DNA of 64,000 nucleotides. Origin: JAITVM01 sp031551135. Its GTDB lineage: Bacteria > Bacillota > Clostridia > Lachnospirales > JAITVM01. Made by a program: the position numbers and the translations under genes. The notes beneath the pieces were generated by a model that was not told where the DNA came from, did not search any database, and was given only the letters and a program-made list of their open reading frames with translations. Positions 52,553 through 61,224 of this stretch are shown here, in pieces; positions within the stretch are counted from its first letter, which is position 1; each line of letters begins with the position of its first letter. Where the stretch lies: NCBI GenBank assembly GCA_031551135.1, contig JAVBOA010000017.1, positions 1-64,000 of the forward strand. Direction: 5' to 3'.

Positions 52553-53059
52553 TTATGCTTTTAATCTGCCTCTTCTTTCGCCAACGTCAGCGGCTTCTCT
52601 AACGTGATTTGCAGTAACCATACAGCCGTAAACTGTTTCGAGTTCATCAGCGATAGCCAAAAGCTCTGCTTTTGTAGAACGATAAGGCCTTAAAGCGTTA
52701 TAAATTTCCAAAATTCTTTCGTCAGGTACAGCAATAAGCTCTGCTGCACGTCTCAAATTGCGGGCAAAAACTCCACGTCCTACAGATTCAGCTACCTGAG
52801 CCTGCATTTCCAAAGTTTCCGGACGAATCCTAACATCTTGAGGGCCGATAGTGCCGTTCAAAACGTTTTCGAGTGTAACGTCTTTGATGGATTTTCCGGT
52901 AGGAGTTAATAATTTATCGGGACTTTTTTCTCCCAGCGGATAATCTTTATAGGTATATTTTGTTTCATTGGCAGCAGGAGCAGGGCTTGCAGCGGCAGCT
53001 CCGTTAGCCATAGAAAGGATTACATCTTTAATCATATTTTCCAATTGTTTTTGGTCCAC
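52553..53059 (-). CDS. pduE: Diol dehydratase small subunit
   Basis: Gamma subunit of the adenosylcobalamin-dependent propanediol/glycerol dehydratase, 168 residues. An N-terminal amphipathic helix (QKQLENMIKDVILSM) is followed by a flexible Ala/Pro linker and the core (YPLGEKSPDKLLTPTGKS, VRIRPETLEMQAQVAE, LRPYRSTKAELLAIADELE). GTG start behind AGGAGGTG, 14 bp after pduD. Confidence 0.95.
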   Translation of the reverse strand: MDQKQLENMIKDVILSMANGAAAASPAPAANETKYTYKDYPLGEKSPDKLLTPTGKSIKDVTLENVLNGTIGPQDVRIRPETLEMQAQVAESVGRGVFARNLRRAAELIAVPDERILEIYNALRPYRSTKAELLAIADELETVYGCMVTANHVREAADVGERRGRLKA

Positions 53060-53073
53060 AATAAAACACCTCC

Positions 53074-53712
53074 TTATTTGAATAAAACTTCGTTTGGATC
53101 TCTGTTAGGATCGTTGTTTTCGCATTCTTTAATATATAAAAGAGCGGATATAGCTTGGTATTTAGGTCTTGCCATTTGGTCATTGCGCACAGCAACCGGA
53201 GTCGGAGCTTCGCCTTTAGCGTATTTAGCGGCATTTTTACCGATAGCACGGTAAGTAGCTAAGTCAATTAGCGGAGCCTGAGGGAATAACTCTAGGTTGG
53301 AGAGCTGAGGCAAGTCTTTTTGGTGAATAATGCTTGTACCTCTGGATTGTATACCGATAGCGATACCGGATCCGCACATTTTTGCAGCTCTGGAGGAAAT
53401 AAAAGCAACGTCGGCAGATTTATAAAATCTAACGATTCTAGGACGCAAGCCCTCTTCTTCGATACCCGCCATAACTTCTCTTATAACATCCACATGGGAT
53501 AAGCCGGTAATGGTTTTTGTTTGAACTCTTCCGAAAGCAGGCGAAACAGCGATAAAAACTTCATCTCTCGAAGATTGAGTTATCTCACCGGCTTCTTCAA
53601 ATCTGGAAGCAACGTCAAGGTTTGGAGAGGCTTGAGGTTTTGGTTGATCTACATTGTAGTTTTTCAAAACTTCCATAATAATATTTTTTACTAAAGCTTC
53701 ATTGATTTCCAT
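53074..53712 (-). CDS. pduD: Diol dehydratase medium subunit
   Basis: Beta subunit, 212 residues; contributes to cobalamin binding. The first 20 residues (NEALVKNIIMEVLKNY) form the encapsulation helix known from PduD. The core has DEVFIAVSPAFGRVQTKTI, IARFYKSADVAF-like IVRFYKSADVAFIS, and GIAIGIQSRGTSIIHQKDL. ATG 53712 behind AAGGAGTTG; the frame extends upstream into pduC without a better site. Confidence 0.95.
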   Translation of the reverse strand: MEINEALVKNIIMEVLKNYNVDQPKPQASPNLDVASRFEEAGEITQSSRDEVFIAVSPAFGRVQTKTITGLSHVDVIREVMAGIEEEGLRPRIVRFYKSADVAFISSRAAKMCGSGIAIGIQSRGTSIIHQKDLPQLSNLELFPQAPLIDLATYRAIGKNAAKYAKGEAPTPVAVRNDQMARPKYQAISALLYIKECENNDPNRDPNEVLFK

Positions 53713-53732
53713 TATATCAACTCCTTCCCACA

Positions 53733-55397
53733 TTAATCGATAGTTTTAGGGTCTATAGCTTGAGGAATATCTTTAATTTCATCCCATCTTGCGCCTTCTA
53801 CACGGTAGCCAGTTCCAGGTCCGTTGTAGTCGTTTGCAAAGTTTACAGCAGAGATAATATTGAAGTTTTTATCCAAAATAGCGGATGTATGGAGATAGTC
53901 TCCGGATACACGTTGCTTAAGCATATTCAAAACGTTTTGTGCTATATCATTATAGCCGCCTTTTGCGAGAGCTTTAACGATTTCGATACCAGTAACGCCG
54001 CGCTCCATCATTTCGGCAGCAGCTTTAAGGTCAGCGTTTACATCTCTGTCAGGCATATCTTTACTACCATGAGCATAAGTAGCAGCTTCTACTTCGGCAT
54101 CAGTGATAGGAGTAAGTCCGAGTTCTCTAAAGAGTGCTTGGATAACTTTTGCAGCTTTGTTCCGAACAGCGATAATTTCGTCTTCGGTAACAGGACGGAG
54201 ACCGCCGTCTACTCTGAGGTCACGTTGGATAACGTTGAAATCGTCATAGTCATCAGCATCTACGTTAGAACCTGCGAACATATTATCGTAGTTTGGTGTT
54301 GCGGAATATCCGGAAGTAATGAAGTCTGTTCCAGGAAGCATCTGCATTAATAACCTTGCAGTTCTTCTCATATCAGAGTGAGAGAAAGTTTGGTCATTAC
54401 CGGAAGCAACTTCGAGGTTAAGGCAAGTAGTTATAAGGTTTTCTGCAAGAACCGCACGGATACCGCCCGGAACGCCGGCAGGAACACCGATACAAGAGAT
54501 AGAGCCGTTTTGCAAGCCTTGAACGCCTGCGCCTCTTGTAATATAAATACAGCGAGCCTCTAAGTATAACATTGATTTACCTTCGGCAAAGCCCATTTGA
54601 ACTTCAGAGCCGGTACCGCTTGTAAAACGCATTTTAAGTCCGCGGGAAGCATATGCGGAAGCAAGGAAAGATTTTGACCAAGGAGTATCGTCACCATCAA
54701 CGAAAACGTTCTCAGTACCGTATACAGAAACTGTTTCTGCATAGTTAGTGATACCGCGCATACCGATTTCAAGCTCAGTAGCTTCTTCAACGGCGCATTG
54801 TGTCATAACGCCCGGTCTGCCGACTTGCGCACCGATCAAAATAGACAATGCGTTGAAAGGAGCGTAACGAACGATACCAACTGTAGTTTCCATTTCATCA
54901 AATCCGCGGTATGCAGCTTCGGCAGCATCAGCAGCGATTTGGATAGGATTATCTTTTACGTTTGTAACGTGGCACTGGTTGGACGGGCTTTTTCTTGCAC
55001 GCATTTTTTGCAGAGCCATCATCATTTCAACAACGTTCATATAAGAAAGAACTTCACAAATTTTAGCAGGAGTCATGGAAGTTGTGAGCGGAACTATCTC
55101 ATCACGAGTAACATTAACGTCGCAAAGCATTTTTGCGAGTTTTTGAGAATCCATAGCGCAAACTTCTTCTGCTCTGTCTAATTCTATAGCATAATCGGCG
55201 ATGAACTGGTCGATCATATCGAAATCTTTACGCTCTTTGCCGTCGTACATTGCAATTTTACCATTTTCAATTCTGATTGCCGGTTTTGGGTCGTTTGGTG
55301 AATCGGAAGCGATCATACCAACTTCCGGCCACTCTTTTACGAAACCGTCTTGATTAACCGGTCTTTGGGATAAAACCTCAAATCTTTTGGATCTCAC
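53733..55397 (-). CDS. pduC: Propanediol/glycerol dehydratase large subunit
   Basis: Catalytic alpha subunit of the B12-dependent radical dehydratase, 554 residues, turning 1,2-propanediol into propionaldehyde (or glycerol into 3-hydroxypropionaldehyde). Visible are SKRFEVLSQRPVNQDGFVKE, KSPSNQCHVTN, CAVEEATELEIGMRG, SGTGSEVQMG and a C-terminal GPGTGYRVEGARWDEI. Whether glycerol or propanediol is preferred cannot be told from sequence alone. GTG start behind GGAGGGAAAG. Confidence 0.96.
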   Translation of the reverse strand: MRSKRFEVLSQRPVNQDGFVKEWPEVGMIASDSPNDPKPAIRIENGKIAMYDGKERKDFDMIDQFIADYAIELDRAEEVCAMDSQKLAKMLCDVNVTRDEIVPLTTSMTPAKICEVLSYMNVVEMMMALQKMRARKSPSNQCHVTNVKDNPIQIAADAAEAAYRGFDEMETTVGIVRYAPFNALSILIGAQVGRPGVMTQCAVEEATELEIGMRGITNYAETVSVYGTENVFVDGDDTPWSKSFLASAYASRGLKMRFTSGTGSEVQMGFAEGKSMLYLEARCIYITRGAGVQGLQNGSISCIGVPAGVPGGIRAVLAENLITTCLNLEVASGNDQTFSHSDMRRTARLLMQMLPGTDFITSGYSATPNYDNMFAGSNVDADDYDDFNVIQRDLRVDGGLRPVTEDEIIAVRNKAAKVIQALFRELGLTPITDAEVEAATYAHGSKDMPDRDVNADLKAAAEMMERGVTGIEIVKALAKGGYNDIAQNVLNMLKQRVSGDYLHTSAILDKNFNIISAVNFANDYNGPGTGYRVEGARWDEIKDIPQAIDPKTID

Positions 55398-55412
55398 AAG
55401 CTTTCCCTCCTT

Positions 55413-56198
55413 TTAGATATATGATGGAAAATCGTTTTTAGGTTTTGCGCCGAGAGTTCCGAGCAATGCGCAGCCTGCCTCTCTTGCAGCGATAACTGCT
55501 TGGCGAACAGCGCCGGAATCTCCGCTTATTGTTAAAATAACTTCATTAGAGAAGCTGGTTCCTTTTGCAGGAGAAGAATATCCAACTACGTCAACATTAG
55601 CGGCTTTTACAGCAACGTCAGCGATAACAACGCCGATTGCGGCAGGAGCGCCAACGATAAGACCGAAGGATTTTCCGAGTGGTGTATTAAACGCTTTTTG
55701 GCAAGCGTGAGAAGCACGAGCAGTATATTGAAGTTCGATATGTCCGGCTTCATTAGCATAAACATCACCGAAAGTTCTTTCCAATTCACCTAAAGTAACT
55801 TCAACAGCGCGTCTTGCGTCAGAAACGTCTTCAGCACCGAAAATAATCAAGTTACCGTGGCCAGCGCCGCCTTTTGTATCTCTTGCAAGTTCTATCAAAA
55901 GAACTTCTGTATTAGTAGCTTTAACGGCTTCGTCAGCAGCCATAATATGAGGACCTGCTCCGATTCTAGCGCCGATAATACCTATCGAGCGGTATTTTTT
56001 ATCAATACCCATTGCTTCATGAAGCATAGTGTCAACGTTAGCGATAACAAGACCGATTGTATCACCGATACCTGTACCAACAAATTCAGTCATTCCACAG
56101 CCTTTGCATTCGCAAGCGGCAGCAGGAGCTTCAGGAGTCTCTGCTGAAACTTTTTTCATAACTTCTTCCATAATTTTATTTATCATATTATCTTCCAC
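55413..56198 (-). CDS. pduB: Tandem-BMC shell protein PduB
   Basis: A 261-residue trimeric shell protein with two BMC domains and an N-terminal extension. The extension opens with an amphipathic helix (NKIMEEVMKKVSAE) and an unusual Cys-rich CECKGCG stretch, then the family sequence EFVGTGIGDTIGLVIANVD. The second domain has SFGLIVGAPAAIGVVIADVA. In Salmonella this N-terminus anchors the enzyme core to the shell. GTG start behind AAAGGAGG; a start at a later Met would give the shorter PduB' form. Confidence 0.93.
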   Translation of the reverse strand: MEDNMINKIMEEVMKKVSAETPEAPAAACECKGCGMTEFVGTGIGDTIGLVIANVDTMLHEAMGIDKKYRSIGIIGARIGAGPHIMAADEAVKATNTEVLLIELARDTKGGAGHGNLIIFGAEDVSDARRAVEVTLGELERTFGDVYANEAGHIELQYTARASHACQKAFNTPLGKSFGLIVGAPAAIGVVIADVAVKAANVDVVGYSSPAKGTSFSNEVILTISGDSGAVRQAVIAAREAGCALLGTLGAKPKNDFPSYI

Positions 56199-56231
56199 GC
56201 TAAAAAACCTCCTTTATCGATTTATTCACAA

Positions 56232-56510
56232 TTATAGAGACTTTGGTAATATTTTTTCTACGTCAGTATGAGGTCTTGGGATTACATGTGTAGAAACAAC
56301 TGTTCCCACTTTTGAAGCAGCGGCAGCGCCGGCATCAACAGCAGCTTTAACAGCACCTACGTCGCCTCTTACCATAATTGTAACAAGACCGGAACCGATT
56401 TTTTCATAGCCGATCAAAACCACGTTAGCGGCTTTTGTCATCGAGTCAGCGGCTTCTATTGCGCCCACGAGACCTTTTGTTTCAATCATTCCTAAAGCTT
56501 CTTGTGTCAT
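56232..56510 (-). CDS. pduA: Hexameric BMC shell protein PduA
   Basis: A 92-residue BMC-H protein that forms the facets and metabolite pores of the shell. TQEALGMIETKGLVGAIEAA, IMVRGDVGAVKAAVDAGAAA and HVIPRPHTDVEKILP are diagnostic. The open frame begins at 56525, but the ATG at 56510 lies 7 nt after GGAGG. First gene of the 13.6-kb operon. Confidence 0.95.
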   Translation of the reverse strand: MTQEALGMIETKGLVGAIEAADSMTKAANVVLIGYEKIGSGLVTIMVRGDVGAVKAAVDAGAAAASKVGTVVSTHVIPRPHTDVEKILPKSL

Positions 56511-57235
56511 AGATAAAACCTCCAATTTATTAAATATTTTTTAAATAGAAGCGGTAATTTGAACAATTATTTTTAATAAACACCGTTTTATTTGTAATAA
56601 TGCCCAAACTAAATATAATGTTGCTAATTCTTATTATCCTATTTTTTAAAAAAATAGTCTGATATGTTAATGACTTTATGTATATAATATATTGTTAAGA
56701 ATATTTAAAAAAATCAAAAAAATTCAGACAATATTTTATAAGTAAAAAATTGTTGATAAAAATTTGTCTTCGAATTATACATAATTAATCAAAAAAATAT
56801 ATCTCATGCATTTATTTTGACTTTTAATTATTTTTTTTCTATAATAAATATATAAGAATAGTATTAATTAATCTTGTCGGCACTTGAATTTATTTAATTA
56901 GATTCGTTATATTATATGTAATATTTTAACATTGGTTTAATAAAGCTGAAATATTTTGTACTTAAGTCAGATTTTTTTGTTAAAAAAAAATCAAAATATA
57001 TTTTTATATAAAATTTTTGAGCGTCCAATGTATAAAAATTTGCTTTTCAAATTTTGCTACATGGCAATTTTTAAAAAAGCTTTTGGATATTTATTTAAAA
57101 AAATTGGTAATTCTTGATAAATATCGTTTAAGCAAATTTTTTTCAAATTGCAGATTTTTAAAATTCTGAATATGAAATTTCGTTTTGTCTCTATAGTTAA
57201 GCTTTTATATTACAAATTCGGGACGTGAATACCAT
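56511..57235. other. Divergent regulatory region between pduA and the PocR-type kinase
   Basis: 725 bp of very AT-rich sequence with no gene. It must hold the pdu and regulator promoters, but no clear -35/-10 pair stands out. Two related motifs, TTTTCAAATTTTGC (57044) and TTTTTTCAAATTGC (about 57138), lie some 95 bp apart and are candidates for the AraC-type regulator. Confidence 0.45.
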
Positions 57236-58426
57236 ATGCTTTTAGGCGATATCATTAATCTTGATGTTTTACAAAAAATACAGGATAGTTTTGCAGAAGC
57301 AACAGGTTTTGCTGCTATTATAGTTGACTTTAAAGGAGAGCCTCTTCTTAAATACAGCGGCTTTTCGAAATTTTGCCAAAGATTGCGTAAAGACCCGAAA
57401 TTCAATGAGAGATGTATGCGTTCTGATGCACACGGAAGTTTGGAATCAGCAAGAAAAGTAGATGTTTGTATATATAGATGTCATGCAGGGCTTGTCGATT
57501 TTGCAGTACCGATAATCGTAGAGGGAACTTATATTGCCTCGATGATGTGCGGACAAGTTCTGGCGACGGAATATCAAGAAATCAACACCGAACTTATGAA
57601 CTATAAGGCGAATATATTTGAAGAAGATCCCGTGCTTTTGGATCTATATAAACAGATACCGACGCTTCCTTTTGCAAGGATTAAAGAAACCGCAGACCTT
57701 TTGTATACGATTTTAAAATATATTGTTGACCAATATCTTTTGAACCAAAAAAACATCAAGCTGCTGAACGAACAAAAAGAACTTATGGAGCTTGAAAAAC
57801 AATACCGTGAATTGGAAATAAAATATTACCATTCACAGATTAATCCGCATTTTTTATTTAATTCACTTAATATGGCCGGTCGACTTGCATATATGGAAAA
57901 CGCAAACAAAACTCAGGAGATTATCTATACTTTAGCCGATATGTATAGGTATTATTTAAAAGATACTAATTATTTGATTTCTGTTGAAGAAGAATTGAAA
58001 AATGTTAAAAATTATATGTTCATACAAAAAGTGCGCTTTGGCGATTTATTAAATTTTAATCTTGAAGTCACGGAAGATATATTGAATTTTAGAATACCTG
58101 CCATGACGCTTCAAATTTTTGTAGAAAACTCTGTACGCCACGGTTTGGAGCAAAAAGAAGATTTGGGCTCCGTACAATTATCCGGAAAGGCTGTCAACAA
58201 TACCCTGCATTTTGAAATTTCGGATAACGGAATTGGCATTCCGCAAGAAAAAATTGCTATTCTTAACCAAATACCTTTTACAAACCGCGAAATTGGATTA
58301 GGGCTTTTTAATATACATAAAAGGCTGAATTATTATTTTTCCGATAAGTATAGAATTTATTTTGCTCCGGAACTGGATAAAGGCACAAAAGTTATTTTAA
58401 CTATACCTCTAATAAACGAAAATTGA
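57236..58426 (+). CDS. PocR-domain sensor histidine kinase
   Basis: A 396-residue cytosolic kinase without membrane segments. Residues 1-165 are a PocR ligand-binding domain (FAEATGFAAIIVDFKGEPL, the Cys set in KFCQRLRKD, ERCMRSD and CIYRCHAGL, and ASMMCGQVL), the type that senses 1,2-propanediol in the Salmonella regulator. A coiled-coil linker follows, then a LytS-type kinase core with phospho-acceptor His in INPHFLFNSLN (about residue 205), and an ATPase domain with FVENSVRHG and SDNGIGIP. The neighbour is an AraC-type regulator 27 bp on, and the pdu operon is divergent, so it is inferred to control it. ATG at 57236, weak ribosome binding site. Confidence 0.9.
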   Translation: MLLGDIINLDVLQKIQDSFAEATGFAAIIVDFKGEPLLKYSGFSKFCQRLRKDPKFNERCMRSDAHGSLESARKVDVCIYRCHAGLVDFAVPIIVEGTYIASMMCGQVLATEYQEINTELMNYKANIFEEDPVLLDLYKQIPTLPFARIKETADLLYTILKYIVDQYLLNQKNIKLLNEQKELMELEKQYRELEIKYYHSQINPHFLFNSLNMAGRLAYMENANKTQEIIYTLADMYRYYLKDTNYLISVEEELKNVKNYMFIQKVRFGDLLNFNLEVTEDILNFRIPAMTLQIFVENSVRHGLEQKEDLGSVQLSGKAVNNTLHFEISDNGIGIPQEKIAILNQIPFTNREIGLGLFNIHKRLNYYFSDKYRIYFAPELDKGTKVILTIPLINEN

Positions 58427-58453
58427 TTTTTTTTAACACGCGAGGTGAGATTA

Positions 58454-59254
58454 ATGTGCACTATTATTGTTGCTGACGATGAGTATTTGGAACGTGAAGT
58501 TATTAAAAAAATTGTTTCTAAAATTTCCGGTGCCGAGATTATCGGCGAGACAAACAGCGGTCGAAAAACTATAGAATTATGTTCGGCTCTATGCCCGGAT
58601 TTATTGATTATAAACCGCGAAATGGGCGGTATTGACGGTTTGGAAGCTTGCAAGCAGATTCGAATGAACGACAAAAATGTAGTTATCGCATTAACATCGG
58701 CTTTGGATGAAAAACCGGATAAAAATGTTCTGCGTTTTGCCAATATCTCCGAGTTTTTATTAAAACCGATAAGACCGTCAATTATTGAAGAACTAATTAT
58801 AAAATATAAAAAATCTAATACCGCCGGACAAGCTTTACCGACTGCTATAAAAAAATCTTTCAAATACTATCCAACGCACCTTGTTTCAAACGAAATTAAA
58901 ACCGCTTTGGACTATATTAATAAATATTACAAGGAAAATATATCACTGGACGATGTCGCTTCTAAAGTATATTTGAGCAGGTATTATTTCAGCCGTTTAT
59001 TTAAAAAAGAAATCGGCGTGACTTTTTCATCTTATGTTCTTTACAAAAAAATGGAAGAAGCAAAAGCTTTGCTCGAAAATACGAACCAATCGATTTTGGA
59101 TATTTCGTGTTATCTTAATTTTAAAGAACAGAATTATTTTACAAAAGTTTTTAAATCCTGCATCGGATACACACCAACAGAGTACCGCAGCATGGTTAAT
59201 CGCGAAACTATGAACCGGAAGATTATTATAGATAAAATAAGAGAAGAAAAATAA
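58454..59254 (+). CDS. AraC-type response regulator with Asn at the phospho-acceptor site
   Basis: A 266-residue regulator. Residues 1-120 form a receiver domain (IIVADDEYLER, Thr in IALTSAL, Lys-Pro in EFLLKPIRP), but the expected phospho-acceptor Asp is Asn54 (DLLIINREMGGIDG). Residues 160-262 are two AraC helix-turn-helix units (LDDVASKVYLSRYYFSRLFK and ILDISCYLNFKEQNYFTKVF). ATG 58454 is 5 nt after GAGGTGA; the frame start GTG at 58445 lies inside that site. Likely activator of the pdu operon; how it receives the kinase signal is unclear. Confidence 0.92.
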   Translation: MCTIIVADDEYLEREVIKKIVSKISGAEIIGETNSGRKTIELCSALCPDLLIINREMGGIDGLEACKQIRMNDKNVVIALTSALDEKPDKNVLRFANISEFLLKPIRPSIIEELIIKYKKSNTAGQALPTAIKKSFKYYPTHLVSNEIKTALDYINKYYKENISLDDVASKVYLSRYYFSRLFKKEIGVTFSSYVLYKKMEEAKALLENTNQSILDISCYLNFKEQNYFTKVFKSCIGYTPTEYRSMVNRETMNRKIIIDKIREEK

Positions 59255-59261
59255 ATTTTTT

Positions 59262-59292
59262 AAGCCAAACATATTTATGTTTGGCTTTTTAT
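59262..59292 (+). terminator. Rho-independent terminator after the pdu regulator
   Basis: AAGCCAAACATA pairs with TGTTTGGCTT and is followed by a T run. Confidence 0.9.
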
Positions 59293-59422
59293 AATGCAAA
59301 TACTATAATTTGTTAAAGCTGTCGCTTGAAAAAAAATATTCGTTATTGTATCATTAAAAATAAGAAATAGAAACCGTAGATAAAATTGCGAATGTACATA
59401 GGTTAAAAAGGAAGTGAAAATA

Positions 59423-60007
59423 ATGGGATTATTGAGTTTTTTGTCCTATAAAAAACAAAGAGTTATTTTTGTGGAGAAATCTCTAAAACCCGAAAGAGAT
59501 TATAATTGCTTGATAGACATGGCGAAAATAATAACGAATAATAATCAGAAGGCCGTTGCGGAAATTGAAAAGCTGGTTTTGGATTACGATAGTTTTTATG
59601 ATAAATATAAAAATTATTGCGATGATATTTTGGATTGTGCGGATGATGAATCGGAACATATGCTTTTGATTTTTGCTTATTTTTTGGCGGGCTATGATAC
59701 GGATTACAAATTCGGTGCTTATATTGATTGGAAAGAAGAGCCTAAAGAAATATTGCTTCATTTAAAAAAAGCAATAAAAAATCTGGCTTATAGATTGAGT
59801 TTAAATAAGATTAAGCTCGACGGAAATCTGCGTACCCCTGACGCATTAAAAGTTATTTCGGATTATCTTTTCAAAAAAAATTATCAGCTTGTGACTTTGG
59901 ATACAGACAGCGATTGCTATCATTTATTTCTGATAAAGGCTGAAGATTTTGCGATATTGGAAAGTTTTGAACCAAAAACGGGCTTTAGATTCATTAAATT
60001 TTCGTAA
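59423..60007 (+). CDS. Hypothetical protein, 194 aa
   Basis: A soluble protein with no recognised family. Most of it is predicted helix with acidic patches (NYCDDILDCADDESEHMLLI), then a basic helix and a C-terminal beta section (KKNYQLVTLDTDSDCYHLFL, then E-S-F-E-P-K-T-G-F). The C-terminus resembles small immunity-type or DUF6630-like proteins, but I cannot confirm this. ATG 59423 lies 5 nt after AGGAAGTGA; the upstream GTG at 59414 is inside that site. 33 bp separate it from the GlmU-like gene, suggesting co-transcription. Confidence 0.7.
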   Translation: MGLLSFLSYKKQRVIFVEKSLKPERDYNCLIDMAKIITNNNQKAVAEIEKLVLDYDSFYDKYKNYCDDILDCADDESEHMLLIFAYFLAGYDTDYKFGAYIDWKEEPKEILLHLKKAIKNLAYRLSLNKIKLDGNLRTPDALKVISDYLFKKNYQLVTLDTDSDCYHLFLIKAEDFAILESFEPKTGFRFIKFS

Positions 60008-60040
60008 AAGAATTGATACATATTTTGAAGGTGGAATTCA

Positions 60041-61147
60041 ATGAAAAAAATATATACAATAATTTATAAATCTTTAGAGGAAGACCAGCTTAACTGCAAA
60101 AAATCCATTGCCGAACAAAAAATAATGGATAAAACAGTTTTGGATTATGTGAAAAATTTGGCTGAATATATAAAATCAGATGAGACTTTTTATTTCGAAA
60201 CGCCGACGGATTTCGAGCCGGATTCGTATATATTGCTTTTGGATATTTACAGACCACTTATAGATAAGAACGATTTAAAACGCTTGACCGAAAGCAGTGA
60301 CGATATTTCTATGCTGGCATATGATTCAAAATTACGGGATACCGGAATTTATTTTATGAAATCCGAATGCTTTTCCGGCTTGAATACATCCGATTATTTG
60401 CAAAAAGCTTCGCATGTAAATACCGACAACGAATTTCAATTTGTGCAACTCGACAATAAATATCTTTTAATGCAGGCCGTTTCGGAGCTTCGAGATAAAA
60501 TTAATATGAATTTATTGAATAACGGCGTAATGATTATAAATCCGGCAAGCACTTATATTTCCGGAGATGCGGTAATTGCCGCTGATACAATTATTTATCC
60601 GAATGTTTTTATAGAAGGAAAGACGATTATCGGCGAAAACTGCGTAATCGGCTCGAATACAAGAATTGTTGAATCTGTTTTGGCTGATAATGTTTCCGTG
60701 GAGCAGAGTGTTATTTTAAATTCGGAAATCGGCGAAGGAACTAATGTCGGTCCTTTTGCTTATGTACGTCCGCATACGAGTGTCGGCAAGCATTGCAAAA
60801 TCGGTGATTTTGTGGAAGTCAAAAATTCCGTAATCGGCGATAATACAAAGGCTTCTCACCTCACTTATATTGGTGATGCCGATGTCGGAAATGATATTAA
60901 TTTCGGGTGCGGTACTGTTACCGTAAATTACGACGGCGCATATAAAAGCCGCACGGTTATTAAAGACAAGGCTTTTATCGGATGTAATTCCAATTTAATC
61001 GCGCCCGTTACTATTGAGGAAAATGCCTACGTTGCCGCCGGTTCGACGATAACTGATAACGTTCCGGAATCTACGCTTGCTATCGCACGCGCAAGGCAGG
61101 TTGTTAAAACTAATTGGAAGAGACCGGTCAAAAAAACGAAAAATTAA
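60041..61147 (+). CDS. GlmU-like protein with intact acetyltransferase and degenerate N-terminal half
   Basis: A 368-residue protein, about 90 residues shorter than normal GlmU. From about residue 165 on it is a canonical left-handed beta-helix glucosamine-1-phosphate acetyltransferase (VEGKTIIG-type hexapeptides, VGPFAYVRPHTSVGKHCKIG, KASHLTYIGDADVG with the catalytic His, FGCGTVTVNYDG, AIARARQV). The first 150 residues lack the uridylyltransferase motif G-x-G-T-R-M and the following Lys, keeping only a remnant (DTGIYFMKSECFSGL). It probably acetylates but cannot make UDP-GlcNAc alone. ATG behind GAAGGTGG. Confidence 0.88.
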   Translation: MKKIYTIIYKSLEEDQLNCKKSIAEQKIMDKTVLDYVKNLAEYIKSDETFYFETPTDFEPDSYILLLDIYRPLIDKNDLKRLTESSDDISMLAYDSKLRDTGIYFMKSECFSGLNTSDYLQKASHVNTDNEFQFVQLDNKYLLMQAVSELRDKINMNLLNNGVMIINPASTYISGDAVIAADTIIYPNVFIEGKTIIGENCVIGSNTRIVESVLADNVSVEQSVILNSEIGEGTNVGPFAYVRPHTSVGKHCKIGDFVEVKNSVIGDNTKASHLTYIGDADVGNDINFGCGTVTVNYDGAYKSRTVIKDKAFIGCNSNLIAPVTIEENAYVAAGSTITDNVPESTLAIARARQVVKTNWKRPVKKTKN

Positions 61148-61224
61148 CATAATGGCTTGAAAAAAGCTGTCATATAATGTATACTGATACAAACATTACA
61201 AATTAATTCTGAGGGGTGTTAATA

